A stretch of DNA of 64,000 nucleotides, taken from positions 1,116,001 to 1,180,000 of the forward strand of contig NZ_RAPV01000002.1 in the NCBI RefSeq assembly GCF_003610295.1, read 5' to 3'. The DNA comes from Paraburkholderia sp. BL23I1N1 (GTDB lineage Bacteria > Pseudomonadota > Gammaproteobacteria > Burkholderiales > Burkholderiaceae). The notes beneath the pieces were generated by a model, which searched no databases, was not told where the DNA came from, and saw only the letters and a list, made by a program, of their open reading frames with translations. This document shows positions 24,251-32,293 of this stretch, piece after piece; the stretch's first letter is position 1; each line of letters starts with the position of its first letter. The position numbers and the translations under genes were made by a program.

Positions 24251-25417
24251 CTAGGTACCAGCTATGCGGGTTCGTTTGAATGCGTCGAGACCGGCAAACA
24301 GGTCTTCAAGTAGCATCGCCGGATCCTCCAACCCGATCGAGAGGCGCACAACAGCCTGATCGGTCAGCGGGAATGTGCGCTCGGCCTGCAACGGGGCCGG
24401 ATAGAAGGCAGCGAGGCTATGCACGCCTCCCCAACTCGCACCGATGGCGAAATGCTGGAGCGCATCGAAGAACGCGCTGAACGCGGCCGCTGGCGCGGGC
24501 TGGAGAATCAGGGAGAAGAGACACCCGCTGCTCAAAAAGTCCCGCTTCCAGATGGCGTGGCCGGTGTCGGACTGTAGCGCCGGGAACAGCACCTTGCTCA
24601 CCTCCGGGTGGCGTTCGAGTTTCCTCGCAATCTGCAGCGTCGAGGCGCTCTGGGCGGCGAAGCGGAGCTTCAGGGTTGCCAGACCGCGCATCACGAGGAA
24701 GCAGTCGTCGGGACTAGTCTGCTGGCCGAGAATGCTCTGCGTCTCGCGCACGCTCGCGTAGTAATCCGCGTCGTTCATGCTGATGCAGCCCATCAGCAGA
24801 TCAGAATGGCCGCCGAAAAATTTCGTCGCTGCTTCGATGCTGAAGTCCACACCGTGTTCGAGCGGCTTGAAAGCGAGCGGGCTTGCCCAGGTGTTGTCCA
24901 TCATCGTCAATACGCCATGACGTTTCGCGACTTCGACGATCGCCGGGATGTCGGGCATCTCCATTGTCACCGTGCCCGGCGACTCCAGGCAGATCATGCG
25001 CGTGTTGGGCTTGATGTACTGACTAATCTCAGTCCCGATCGCAGGCGGATACATTTCGATCTCGACGTTGAAGTGCGCCAGCCACTTCTCCGCGAACGTC
25101 TTCAGCGCGCCGTAGCAGGCAGCAGACACGAGCAGGTGATCACCACCGCGCACGAAACCCATGACGGTCGTCATCAGCGCGGACTGACCGGAGGGCGTCA
25201 CCACGCAATGCGCACCGCCTTCAAGTTCGGCGATGCGATGCTCCAGTTCGCGAGCCGTTGGCGTCCCGGTGATGCCATAGCTGTAGCCGTCCGGTTGCCG
25301 CTCCTTACGGCGCGTAAATTCGGCCAGAGAATCGAATACGACCGTGGATGCCCGCATGACGGCGGGCGAGAGGCTGCGGAACGGCTGCGGCGCTTTCTGG
25401 GTATGACTTGTCATCAT
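24251..25417 (-). CDS. metC: Cystathionine beta-lyase-like PLP enzyme
   Basis: A 388-residue Cys/Met-metabolism PLP enzyme. Visible motifs are YSYGITGTPTARELEHRIAE, VVTPSGQSALMTTVM, CLESPGTVTMEMPDIPAI and MDNTWASPLAFKPLEHGVD; the PLP lysine is in SIEAATKFFGGHSDLLMG. MetC-type lyases break cystathionine or cystine, giving pyruvate, ammonia and a thiol. As the first gene of an operon with an amino-acid ABC importer, it probably cleaves an imported sulfur amino acid. The symbol is tentative because gamma-lyases and other members look similar. Confidence 0.85.
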   Translation of the reverse strand: MMTSHTQKAPQPFRSLSPAVMRASTVVFDSLAEFTRRKERQPDGYSYGITGTPTARELEHRIAELEGGAHCVVTPSGQSALMTTVMGFVRGGDHLLVSAACYGALKTFAEKWLAHFNVEIEMYPPAIGTEISQYIKPNTRMICLESPGTVTMEMPDIPAIVEVAKRHGVLTMMDNTWASPLAFKPLEHGVDFSIEAATKFFGGHSDLLMGCISMNDADYYASVRETQSILGQQTSPDDCFLVMRGLATLKLRFAAQSASTLQIARKLERHPEVSKVLFPALQSDTGHAIWKRDFLSSGCLFSLILQPAPAAAFSAFFDALQHFAIGASWGGVHSLAAFYPAPLQAERTFPLTDQAVVRLSIGLEDPAMLLEDLFAGLDAFKRTRIAGT

Positions 25418-25515
25418 GCTCTCGGTGATTGCGTGGTGGGGTATCGACGACTGCAGTTTACTTTCGCCCGGCTTTGCATCAACATCGGAAATAATTAGGT
25501 CAATAAGCGCAGGTT

Positions 25516-26508
25516 ATGAGGATCCGGGATATTGAGGTGTTCAGGGCGGTCATGAACGCGGGAAGCACGAGCAAAGCGGCGGCCCTGCTCGGCATTTCGC
25601 AACCGGCTGTGAGCCAGGCCATCAGGCGTCTGGAGACCATGGCGGATTTCGGGCTGTTCGAGCGCGTACGCAGTCGGCTCGTTCCCACCCAGGAAGCCGT
25701 CGCGCTGATGCGGGAGGTAGACCAGTACTTCCGAGGTTTCGAGGTCATCGAGCATCGAATCCGTAGTTTGCGATCCTACGGATTGGGGCGGCTGGCGATC
25801 GCCTGTCAGCCGGCACTCGGCACAGGCTTTCTGCCTCGCGTCATCGCGGCGTTCGATGCTCCGTCCAGAAACGTGCAAATATCGCTGCAGGTGATGAGCT
25901 CGCGGGAAGTGCATGAGAAGGTCGCGGCGGGCCAGGTGGATTTCGGCCTGATGTCCGACGAGATGTCGATGGCTGGCCTGGAGCACTCGGTATTCGTGCG
26001 TATGCCGGCTGTAGCCGTGATGAACCGGCATCACCCTTTAGCCGCGCGCCCTTTCATCGCCGTCGCGGATCTGCCTGAATTTCCCTTCATCGCACTGAAT
26101 CCCGAAGACAGCACGAGGCTGCGCCTGGAAACACAGCTCACAGCACGCGAGATCCGCCTCAAGCCGGTCGTAGAGACGCCGTATTCGCACACCGTATGCG
26201 CACTGGCGCTCGCGGGAGTGGGCATAGGCATCGCTCATCCGCTCGTGACGCTGGACTTCGAGGAGCGAGGTCTTGTCGTGAAGCCGATTGACGTCGAGGT
26301 CATGTTCACAGGAGTACTGGTGTTTCGCCCCGGCACCCCACTCACGGAAACTGCGAGGCAGTTCATGCGGCACATGAGAATGCAGCTTGAACGGGACCAG
26401 AAGGCGCTCAAACTTGCGCTAAGCGCAGCGGCGGCAGAGGAGGACGAAGCCGCCGGTCGCAAGCGCAGTCGCCGTCCGGCAGGGGGGCGTGTGCCCCAAA
26501 GCCGCTAG
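25516..26508 (+). CDS. LysR-family transcriptional regulator
   Basis: A 330-residue regulator starting MRIRDIEVFRAVMNAGSTSK. The HTH is AAALLGISQPAVSQAIRRLE, and the effector domain includes VEVMFTGVLVFRPGTPLT. The C-terminal ~35 residues are a charged tail (RKRSRRPAGGRVPQSR) longer than usual. It is divergent from the cystathionine-lyase/ABC operon across a 98-bp spacer and probably controls it, as CysB/MetR-like LysR proteins do for sulfur genes. Confidence 0.9.
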   Translation: MRIRDIEVFRAVMNAGSTSKAAALLGISQPAVSQAIRRLETMADFGLFERVRSRLVPTQEAVALMREVDQYFRGFEVIEHRIRSLRSYGLGRLAIACQPALGTGFLPRVIAAFDAPSRNVQISLQVMSSREVHEKVAAGQVDFGLMSDEMSMAGLEHSVFVRMPAVAVMNRHHPLAARPFIAVADLPEFPFIALNPEDSTRLRLETQLTAREIRLKPVVETPYSHTVCALALAGVGIGIAHPLVTLDFEERGLVVKPIDVEVMFTGVLVFRPGTPLTETARQFMRHMRMQLERDQKALKLALSAAAAEEDEAAGRKRSRRPAGGRVPQSR

Positions 26509-26910
26509 TGCTCTGCTTCTCGGACTATCGGCGGTCACTATGCACTGCTATCCAACGCAACCAGTCTTCACATTACACAAACGACAGCGTGCATCCATTG
26601 CGCACCGTCGACAGGTGTGCGTCGGACACGCGAACGATCTTTCAATCGGGGAAAACCTAGCGTCGCCAAAAGCCTCGAGGAGTCGCGGATGCGTCGGCGA
26701 CCTGCCAGTGCAACGTGTGCCGAATAGTCCCTCGTGAGCGTGGATGAGGGCGAACGCGAACCGGCGGTCTCCAGTTACGTCCAACATCGGCGGCGTACGG
26801 CAAACGGCCGCTTTGGAACTCGGTGGTGACATTCGCAGGAGCTAACCGAGAGGCAGGAATGGGTCGCGTAGCGCCATTCGAACCGTACGGTTCGCAAACG
26901 CTTAGCCTCG
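26509..26910. other. Intergenic, left part of decayed island
   Basis: About 400 bp without a supported gene. Short frames here show no recognisable domains. The left boundary of the tRNA-Lys island probably lies in or near this stretch, but I could not find a copy of the tRNA 3' end. Confidence 0.35.
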
Positions 26911-27345
26911 ATGCGGGCGCTGATGGCGCAGCATCGCGACGCGCTCGCACGCTGCAAGGAAACGATCACATTGGCGGAGAAGATGACCGCCGAGCACGAG
27001 GCGCGCTACCGGGCCGCGCTTGCGGCGCTGAACGATGAGGCGCTGGCTGCGCTCACGCAGCGGGCGGCGAACCGGCTCGCGTGTGTTTCCGGAAACCGGC
27101 TCGCGGGGGCGACGGCGGTCGTGGCACGTGAACAGCGGTAACGGCTCGACGCCGCGCTCACGTCATTCGAGTGGCTCGCCGTGCGGCGGCTCGTCAGGGC
27201 ATGTTACGGACTGGTGGTAAGCGGGCTGGTCTTCCTGCCGATCTTCCAGGCCATCCACTTCTGCGTAGCGGTGGCGATGGCATCGGGCAAGACCAGTCCG
27301 CAGGTCAGGCCGTTGTGGACTTCGTCCGCAAAAGGGGGACCGTAG
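26911..27345 (+). pseudogene. Mobilisation-type small protein with in-frame stop
   Basis: The first 76 codons give a charged helical segment (QHRDALARCKETITLAEKMT) and end at TAA (27139-27141). The same frame continues without further stops as RLDAALTSFEWLAVRRLVRA and a hydrophobic segment (LVVSGLVFLPIFQAIHF) to TAG at 27343-27345. The two parts read as one protein of about 145 residues with an N-terminal coiled region and a membrane anchor, a layout seen in relaxase accessory proteins. The nonsense codon makes it a likely pseudogene. Confidence 0.45.
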
Positions 27346-27375
27346 CAACTGTAGGGAAAAGCCCGGCCGGTCTAC

Positions 27376-27723
27376 GTGCGGCGGGGCGAGCGACAGTTCA
27401 CTGACGAAGGTTGGGCCGTAGTGCTCCACTCCACTGACGCGGAATTGGAGATCATGCTCGCGGGCTTGCTTCTCGCGCGCCAGAAGTTCGGGCCTGGCAT
27501 CGACCCACTGGGCAGTGAAGATTTTCTGGAAAGGACGGTCATGCTGTCCGTCGAACACCGTCTGGACGTCCGGTTTCGGGACGCGGCACTGGAGGCGCGG
27601 TGGCTGAACCTGATGCCCCTGCAGGCGCAGCAGGAGGAACTGCTGCGCGCGGAGCAGAAAGCCCGGTCTGTACAACTGCAGCGCATGGTCAGTGAGCCGC
27701 AACAGCCGCAGCCGAAGCCCTAA
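27376..27723 (+). pseudogene. LPD7-type C-terminal fragment of a relaxase-like protein
   Basis: The 115-codon frame reads RRGERQFTDEGWAVVLHSTD, then LLLARQKFGPGIDPLGSEDF and VEHRLDVRFRDAALEARWL. This resembles the LPD7 domain found at the C-terminus of TraI/MobA-like relaxases: a 'xGxxxFxDxGxxIxv' strand, 'AxxKFGxxLxLxGSxEF' and a final strand. It ends in a Pro/Gln-rich tail (SEPQQPQPKP). The upstream frame is closed by a stop about 30 bp before, so the catalytic relaxase part is missing. The domain assignment is from memory of the family pattern. Confidence 0.55.
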
Positions 27724-27789
27724 CCGGAGCAATTGCCCGACGGGCCTGAATCGTAGATCAGGCGCGCTGTGTATAGCGCGATCAGTTCC

Positions 27790-27818
27790 TTGTCCATTGA
27801 GCGAAACTGGTCTATAAA
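27790..27818 (+). promoter_or_regulatory. Candidate sigma-70 promoter
   Basis: TTGTCC (27790-27795), a 17-bp spacer and TATAAA (27813-27818) form a good sigma-70 promoter. It reads towards the small ORF at 28063 and the VirB6-like gene. A stable hairpin follows 100 bp downstream. Confidence 0.5.
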
Positions 27819-27920
27819 GGGAAGCAAAACCTGATCCGGTCAACGTGCGATACACGACCGAGTACGCGTTAGCGGCCCGTGGTATTGACGTGCGCATGCA
27901 CGCGCCGTAACGCAACACAC

Positions 27921-27944
27921 GAAAGCCTGCGCAAGCAGGCTTTC
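27921..27944 (+). terminator. Hairpin in leader of VirB6-like gene
   Basis: GAAAGCCTGC-gcaa-GCAGGCTTTC is a perfect 10-bp stem with a 4-nt loop, followed by GGCTTT. It could be a terminator of the preceding fragments or an attenuator of the downstream VirB6-like gene. The T-run is weak. Confidence 0.5.
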
Positions 27945-28062
27945 GGCTTTCCGGATTCCGGTTTTCTCGCTGGTGGACTACCCAGCAGAGCTGCCCGATG
28001 TTGTGACGGACAGCATCTTCCTGCCTCGTCGATATCCGGGTCTCATGTAGACGGAGGCTGAC

Positions 28063-28242
28063 ATGAGGTCACTCACTGTTCGACACAGGCACCGACTGCC
28101 TGGCGGCTGGAACCGCGGCCGGTCACGGGCGCTGATGATTCTGACTCGCGAGCCCGGTTTCGCCCCGATTGGACTTCATCCTGAACAGTCAGTCGGGGCG
28201 AAGCACGCTCTCCTCACGTGGGCGACGGGAGGTGCCCGATGA
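28063..28242 (+). CDS. Small ORF coupled to VirB6-like gene
   Basis: A 59-residue frame begins MRSLTVRHRHRLPGGWNRGR. It has a strong site ACGGAGGCTGAC directly before the ATG, and its stop overlaps the ATG of the VirB6-like gene (ATGA). The product is basic, without a signal peptide or membrane segment, and I do not recognise it. It may be a leader peptide that couples translation to the next gene, or the tail of a deleted gene that gained a start. Translation is inferred only from site and overlap. Confidence 0.35.
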   Translation: MRSLTVRHRHRLPGGWNRGRSRALMILTREPGFAPIGLHPEQSVGAKHALLTWATGGAR

Positions 28243-29402
28243 GCGGCCTCTTTACCGCCGTGGGCGGCACGATCGAGAACGGCATGTCGACGTTCGTGAA
28301 CAGCGTCTCGTCGGCCCTTTCCAGCGCCATCGTGCCGGTGGTGACCACGGCCGTCACGATCTGGGTCATTGCGTACGGTTTTGCGGTGATACGCGGTGAG
28401 GCCCACGAGTCGGTGCCCGCGTTTGCATGGCGTGGACTGAAAGTCGCGGCGATACTGTCATTCGCATTGGGCGCGGGCCTGTACCAGGAACAGGTTGTAA
28501 AGGCCGTTGAGGGCGCAACGACTGGCCTGGCCGGGACGATCCAGACGGCTGCCGCCAATGCCGGCGCGGGCAACGCGGGCTGCGGGTCGGTTGGCGCGGG
28601 CAGCGTGACGGGCACAAATGCTTCGGCAATCTACCGGACGCTGGACTGTTACGACCGGCAGGTCGATCTGGTGGTGGACGCCTATGCCGAAAAGGCGACG
28701 CACGAAGGGATGAGCATCGCCGGTATCGTCGCGGGTATCTGTGACGTGGTCGACGGCTGGCTGGCGGGCCTGGGCGGCGCGATTTTCCTCGTTGTTCTCG
28801 CCGTTGAGGTTTTGATGGCGAGGATGCTGCTCGATCTGGTTCTGGCTCTCGGTCCCATATTCATTGCGTGCGCCGCATTCGGACCCACGGCGCGTTTCTT
28901 CGAGGCATGGACAGCGAAGATCGCAAACTACGCGCTACTCCAGGTGCTGGTGGCCGGCTTTCTGGGGCTTGCGCTGACGGCGTTTTCCGCCGATCTCGCG
29001 CCTTTCCAGGTCACCACTTCGGCGCCGGATGCGAATGCGGCGGCACTTCTCGCAGCGGTGCATGCCGCGCTCGATGCAGGTGCGCCGGCCGCCGCTGCGC
29101 TGGGCATGCTGGTTACCGGACTGTTGCTTGCGGCAATCGGATGGCAACTGCCTTCAGTCGCATCGGGGCTCGCCGGTGGAGCGACGATGTCGGGGTTTGG
29201 TGCCTTTGTCGCGGGCTATGCTTCCCGCAGCGCGGTGAAAGCGCTCAGAACGCTCGTCGGTGCGGGGCGAGGTCCGGGTCGGCCCGGCGGCCGTATCTAC
29301 GATGGGAGTGGTACGCGACGGAAATCGTCACCGGCATCCGCGGGGCAGGTACCGGCTTACCAGCGCGCGGCCCGGGAACATCTCCGCAACCCGGTTGATT
29401 GA
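28239..29402 (+). CDS. VirB6/TrbL-family type IV secretion membrane protein
   Basis: A 387-residue inner-membrane protein with 6-7 hydrophobic segments. It has the family N-terminus (GGTIENGMSTFVNSVSSALS), a Gly/Ala-rich loop with conserved cysteines and a long C-terminal region of membrane helices, ending in a Gly/Pro/Arg-rich tail. VirB6/TrbL forms the inner-membrane channel of conjugative type IV systems. The start at 28239 has GGGAGGTGCCCG upstream; the GTG at 28218 is less likely. No other mating-pair genes are nearby, so this is an orphan component of a decayed conjugative island. Confidence 0.85.
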   Translation: MSGLFTAVGGTIENGMSTFVNSVSSALSSAIVPVVTTAVTIWVIAYGFAVIRGEAHESVPAFAWRGLKVAAILSFALGAGLYQEQVVKAVEGATTGLAGTIQTAAANAGAGNAGCGSVGAGSVTGTNASAIYRTLDCYDRQVDLVVDAYAEKATHEGMSIAGIVAGICDVVDGWLAGLGGAIFLVVLAVEVLMARMLLDLVLALGPIFIACAAFGPTARFFEAWTAKIANYALLQVLVAGFLGLALTAFSADLAPFQVTTSAPDANAAALLAAVHAALDAGAPAAAALGMLVTGLLLAAIGWQLPSVASGLAGGATMSGFGAFVAGYASRSAVKALRTLVGAGRGPGRPGGRIYDGSGTRRKSSPASAGQVPAYQRAAREHLRNPVD

Positions 29403-29475
29403 GACGTTCTGGCACAGACGGATTGCGTGACCGGGCGCCGGCCTTGTCGGCACCACATCCGCCAATGGGCAGATA

Positions 29476-29832
29476 TTATCGGCCGCTGCGGAAATACAGC
29501 CAGACAAGACTGATGGGCGCGATGAAGATGGCGAAGCCCCAGCAGAACAGCATCGTGAAGAGTTTTGCCGCGCCGTAGAGGAGGGCGGGAAAGACGAGAA
29601 CTGTATCGCCCACGATGTAACCGGCCACGCTTTCGTAGACGAAGCGCGAGTAGGGGTAGAGAAGCGTATCCACCGCGATGACCACCTGCAGGTGGACTGG
29701 CAGCGCTAGCAACCCTTTGCCGTGCGTCGAGACGAGGAGAAGAAACACGGGAAAGAAGAGTCCGAACAGGAACTGGCGGACGTAGTATCGCGGCGACAGG
29801 CCGCCGAATGATCTCGCAAGGACCGCATGCAT
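29476..29832 (-). CDS. Small membrane protein of unknown function
   Basis: 118 residues starting MHAVLARSFGGLSPRYYVRQ, with three or four hydrophobic stretches (FLFGLFFPVFLLLVS, LLALPVHLQVVIAVDTLLY, LVFPALLYGAAKLFTMLF, FAIFIAPISLVWLYF). The start follows GGGAGGCACC. It reads against the VirB6-like gene and ends 73 bp from it. I recognise no family. Its place in the island suggests a conjugation or entry-exclusion accessory role, which is only a guess. Confidence 0.6.
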   Translation of the reverse strand: MHAVLARSFGGLSPRYYVRQFLFGLFFPVFLLLVSTHGKGLLALPVHLQVVIAVDTLLYPYSRFVYESVAGYIVGDTVLVFPALLYGAAKLFTMLFCWGFAIFIAPISLVWLYFRSGR

Positions 29833-30055
29833 GGTGCCTCCCTTGTTCCCGGTGCAATGGCTGGGCCCGTTGGGCGTTGACGGCATGTCCGGTTTCCGTC
29901 AGGGCCCGTTCGCAGGTTGCTGCGAAGATGCATGCCGCGCGCACCGGACGTTGCATGTCAGGGCGATTCTGCCCCGGGTCGCCAGGGCGAGACACTGCCA
30001 ATTTCAGGAGGCCCGCCCGTTAATGAGTTGGGAATTTCGGTCGACGGCTGGGTTA

Positions 30056-30502
30056 TCACGTCGCGACCGAAACGCACATCAACGGCCGGCCCTCACGGGC
30101 CGCATTCCCGTTGGATGGTTCAAGTCGCACAAGGAAATCGAAGTCGCGTTCCACAAGCCTTGCAAACTGTTCCTGCACGGCATCGAGCTTGAGGAGACAC
30201 TGCACATGCCAGTTCAACCCGACCATGATCCAGTCCGACAGGCCGTTCCATTCGCTCAGGAGGATGGCGCCAGCGGTGCCGTTTTCTTCGGCGAATTTCT
30301 CGATCCGTTTCTCGATGATGCGGGCGTCATCCCGAAGCATCATGCCGGAGATATGCAGCGATACGGCATGCGCGGTCTGGTCGTGCGCCAGATACACGGT
30401 GGCGATGCCACCGAGGTGTTGCCTGATCCGTTCGATCTGCTCCGCCTCCAGATCGTCGTGCACGGGCAGCGAGCCCGAAAGGACGTAAGTTCCCTTGTCC
30501 AT
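30056..30502 (-). CDS. Hypothetical island protein
   Basis: 148 residues starting MDKGTYVLSGSLPVHDDLEA. It has a helical central part (RIIEKRIEKFAEENGT) and an alternating strand pattern near LLSEWNGLSDWIMVGLN. There is no signal peptide or membrane segment. The start has AGGAGGGCTGCC before it. It follows the small ORF at 30533-30766 by 30 bp and probably shares a transcript. No family is recognised. Confidence 0.6.
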   Translation of the reverse strand: MDKGTYVLSGSLPVHDDLEAEQIERIRQHLGGIATVYLAHDQTAHAVSLHISGMMLRDDARIIEKRIEKFAEENGTAGAILLSEWNGLSDWIMVGLNWHVQCLLKLDAVQEQFARLVERDFDFLVRLEPSNGNAAREGRPLMCVSVAT

Positions 30503-30532
30503 GGCAGCCCTCCTTGTATGCTTGAAGTCATG

Positions 30533-30766
30533 TCAGTCGTCGACGACCGGTTCCATTTCGGTTTCGGTGCCCGTTGCGCCGAGCTGGCCGAGAATGAAGG
30601 CCTGGCGGTTCAGCAGTGCGTCCAGTTGCAGATGGAGATCGGCGAGTTCGTCGAGCAGTTCAACGTGGGATGCAAGCCCGAACGCAATGAACGACGGCTC
30701 GCCGTAGCGTTGCCGTCTGAAGATCGCACCCGCCGCCGCCCATTTCTGCGAGAACCGTGCGAGCAT
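30533..30766 (-). CDS. Small helical hypothetical protein
   Basis: 77 residues, MLARFSQKWAAAGAIFRRQR followed by a coiled-coil-like DELADLHLQLDALLNRQAFI. It overlaps the start of the integrase fragment on the other strand by 2 bp, so its promoter may have been lost when the integrase piece was joined. No family is recognised. Confidence 0.45.
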   Translation of the reverse strand: MLARFSQKWAAAGAIFRRQRYGEPSFIAFGLASHVELLDELADLHLQLDALLNRQAFILGQLGATGTETEMEPVVDD

Positions 30767-31229
30767 GTCCTCGACCCCATCCCAGGTGGATCTGGCTCAG
30801 CACAATGCCTGGGTGACGCATGAAGGCGCGAAGTCAAAACGTGCGCGCCCCGTGCCGCTCAACGAGGACGCGATCGGTATTCTCGAACGTCGCCTGAAAA
30901 CCGCAAAGCGCTTCGTGTTCACCCGCGCGGAAGGTTCTGCAAGACGTATCACGCAGGTCGATGCCCGGGACTTCGAGCGGGCTTGCCGGATCATCGGAAT
31001 CAAGGACTTCCATTGGCACGATCTTCGCCATACCTGGGCCAGCTGGCACATTCAGCGCGGCACGCCGCTGATGGTGCTGAAAGAGCTTGGGGGATGGGAA
31101 ACCATCGAGATGGTCCAGAAGTATGCCAATCTCGCCCCGAGTCACCTGGCCGAACATGCTGGCACGGTCAAGTTTTGGTCAATCTCCGGGGAGCAGAAAG
31201 AAAAAACGCCGCTTGAAGAAGCGGCGTAG
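30765..31229 (+). pseudogene. Tyrosine-recombinase integrase, C-terminal fragment
   Basis: Homology starts at about 30783 (SQVDLAQHNAWVTHEGAKSK) and runs to the C-terminus. It keeps the HxxR box in WHDLRHTWASWHIQRGTPLM, the following LGGWETIEMVQKYANL and the catalytic-Tyr motif, but the first catalytic Arg and the arm-binding and core-binding domains are absent. The full protein would be about 350-400 residues. It ends 25 bp from the 3' end of tRNA-Lys, the standard place for an island integrase. It is inactive as it stands. Confidence 0.8.
31200..31226 (-). terminator. Terminator of tRNA-Lys transcript
   Basis: On the minus strand CGCCGCTT-cttc-AAGCGGCG is followed by TTTTTT. The 8-bp GC-rich stem and T6 make a good intrinsic terminator 28 nt after the tRNA. 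It overlaps the last codons of the integrase fragment. Confidence 0.75.
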
Positions 31230-31254
31230 TTCCTTGATTCATCAAAACAATTCT

Positions 31255-31330
31255 TGGTAGGCCGTACGGGATTCGAACCTGTGACCAACGGATTAAAAGT
31301 CCGCTGCTCTACCAGCTGAGCTAACGACCC
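31255..31330 (-). tRNA. tRNA-Lys (anticodon TTT)
   Basis: The minus strand reads GGGTCGTTAGCTCAGCTGGT, then the anticodon arm GGACTTTTAATCC, then GGTTCGAATCC in the T arm, and ends with an encoded CCA. The 7-bp acceptor stem GGGTCGT pairs with ACGGCCT with G-U/mismatch near the end. The anticodon TTT gives lysine. A consensus promoter and a terminator flank it. Island DNA abuts its 3' end. Confidence 0.95.
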
Positions 31331-31344
31331 AAAAGAGAAGCGAA

Positions 31345-31373
31345 ATTATAGCGATAGCCCCATGGACTGTCAA
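31345..31373 (-). promoter_or_regulatory. Consensus sigma-70 promoter of tRNA-Lys
   Basis: The minus strand reads TTGACA, exactly 17 bp, then TATAAT, both boxes perfect. The -10 box lies 14 bp before the mature tRNA 5' end. GC-rich TCGC follows, as in a stable-RNA discriminator. Confidence 0.85.
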
Positions 31374-31416
31374 CCTATAGGGGGTCGTCGAGTTATCCGC
31401 ACTTCAGATAGTGAAA

Positions 31417-31442
31417 AGCCCGGGGTATCACTACCCCGGGCT
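31417..31442 (-). terminator. Terminator of tol-pal operon
   Basis: AGCCCGGGGTA-tcac-TACCCCGGGCT is a perfect 11-bp stem; the minus strand continues with TTTC. It stands 83 bp after the cpoB stop. Confidence 0.75.
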
Positions 31443-31524
31443 TCCCGGCGAGAGGCGCGCGTGGCCGTTGATTTGGAGACTGCGCAGCCACTGCGCGTTA
31501 CATCAATTGCTCAACCCTGAACGG

Positions 31525-32283
31525 CTACTTGATCTGCGACAGCTTGCTCTGAGCCGATTGCGCGACGTCCGAGCCGCCGTACTGCGCGACGATCTGCTCC
31601 AGGGTCTTCTTGGCCGCAGCCTTCTGACCTTGCTCGAGCTGATTGTTCGCAATCGCGAGCAGCGCTTCCGGCGCACGCGGATGCTGCGGGTAGTTCTTCA
31701 CCACACCTTGCCAGGTCGCCGTCGAACCCTTGTAGTCGCGCAGCGCATACAACGCGTTGCCGAGCCAATACTGCGCGGTCGGCTGATAGGGGCTGTTCGG
31801 ATACTTGGAGATGAAGCTGCGGAACGCCGTCGCCGCATTCTTGAAGTCGCCGTTGCGGAACAACTGTGAAGCCGCATTGAACGAATCGGTTTCACCCGGC
31901 TGCACCTCGCCCTGGACGCCGTCCACCGTCTGTTGCTGCGGCTCGAATTTCTTCAGCCGCGTGTCCAGATCGGTGTAGTAGTCCTTCTGCTGTTTTTGCA
32001 GCGTGGCGAGCTGGTTGCCCATATCCTCGTTCTGCCCACGCAACGTCGCGACCTGCTGATTCAGCTGGTCGAGGCGGTTGGACTGATCGAGGATCGTGCG
32101 TTGTGCGGCCGACAGTTGGCTCGACAGGCTATCGGTCTTCGAACGCAGGTCGAGAATGGCCTGACGGGCCTGATCGTCGTCGAACATGCCCGCATGCGCG
32201 GGCACAGCCGTGAAGACCGTGCCCGCGACACAGGCCGCTGCGGCAAACCGCAGCCAGGAGAAACGATGCGTCATTCGGCTCAT
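31525..32283 (-). CDS. cpoB: Cell division coordinator CpoB (YbgF)
   Basis: A 252-residue periplasmic protein with a signal peptide (to about PAHAG at 31), an N-terminal coiled coil (QARQAILDLRSKTDSLSSQL to the KQQKDYY region) and C-terminal TPR repeats (FRNGDFKNAATAFRSFISKY and two more). CpoB links Tol-Pal to peptidoglycan synthesis during division. It is the last gene of the tol-pal cluster, 10 bp after pal. The reading frame begins with GTG at 32286; I use the next ATG. Confidence 0.93.
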   Translation of the reverse strand: MSRMTHRFSWLRFAAAACVAGTVFTAVPAHAGMFDDDQARQAILDLRSKTDSLSSQLSAAQRTILDQSNRLDQLNQQVATLRGQNEDMGNQLATLQKQQKDYYTDLDTRLKKFEPQQQTVDGVQGEVQPGETDSFNAASQLFRNGDFKNAATAFRSFISKYPNSPYQPTAQYWLGNALYALRDYKGSTATWQGVVKNYPQHPRAPEALLAIANNQLEQGQKAAAKKTLEQIVAQYGGSDVAQSAQSKLSQIK

Positions 32284-32293
32284 CACCCGTTAC

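Noticed and set aside
24608..25498. Plus-strand ORF over the cystathionine-lyase-like gene
   Set aside because: Shadow frame rich in Arg and His, opposite a well-supported PLP enzyme.
26869..26900. attcgaaccgtacgg resembling the tRNA-Lys 3' region
   Set aside because: Only a short stretch matches, with a different order of blocks. It is not a convincing attachment-site copy.
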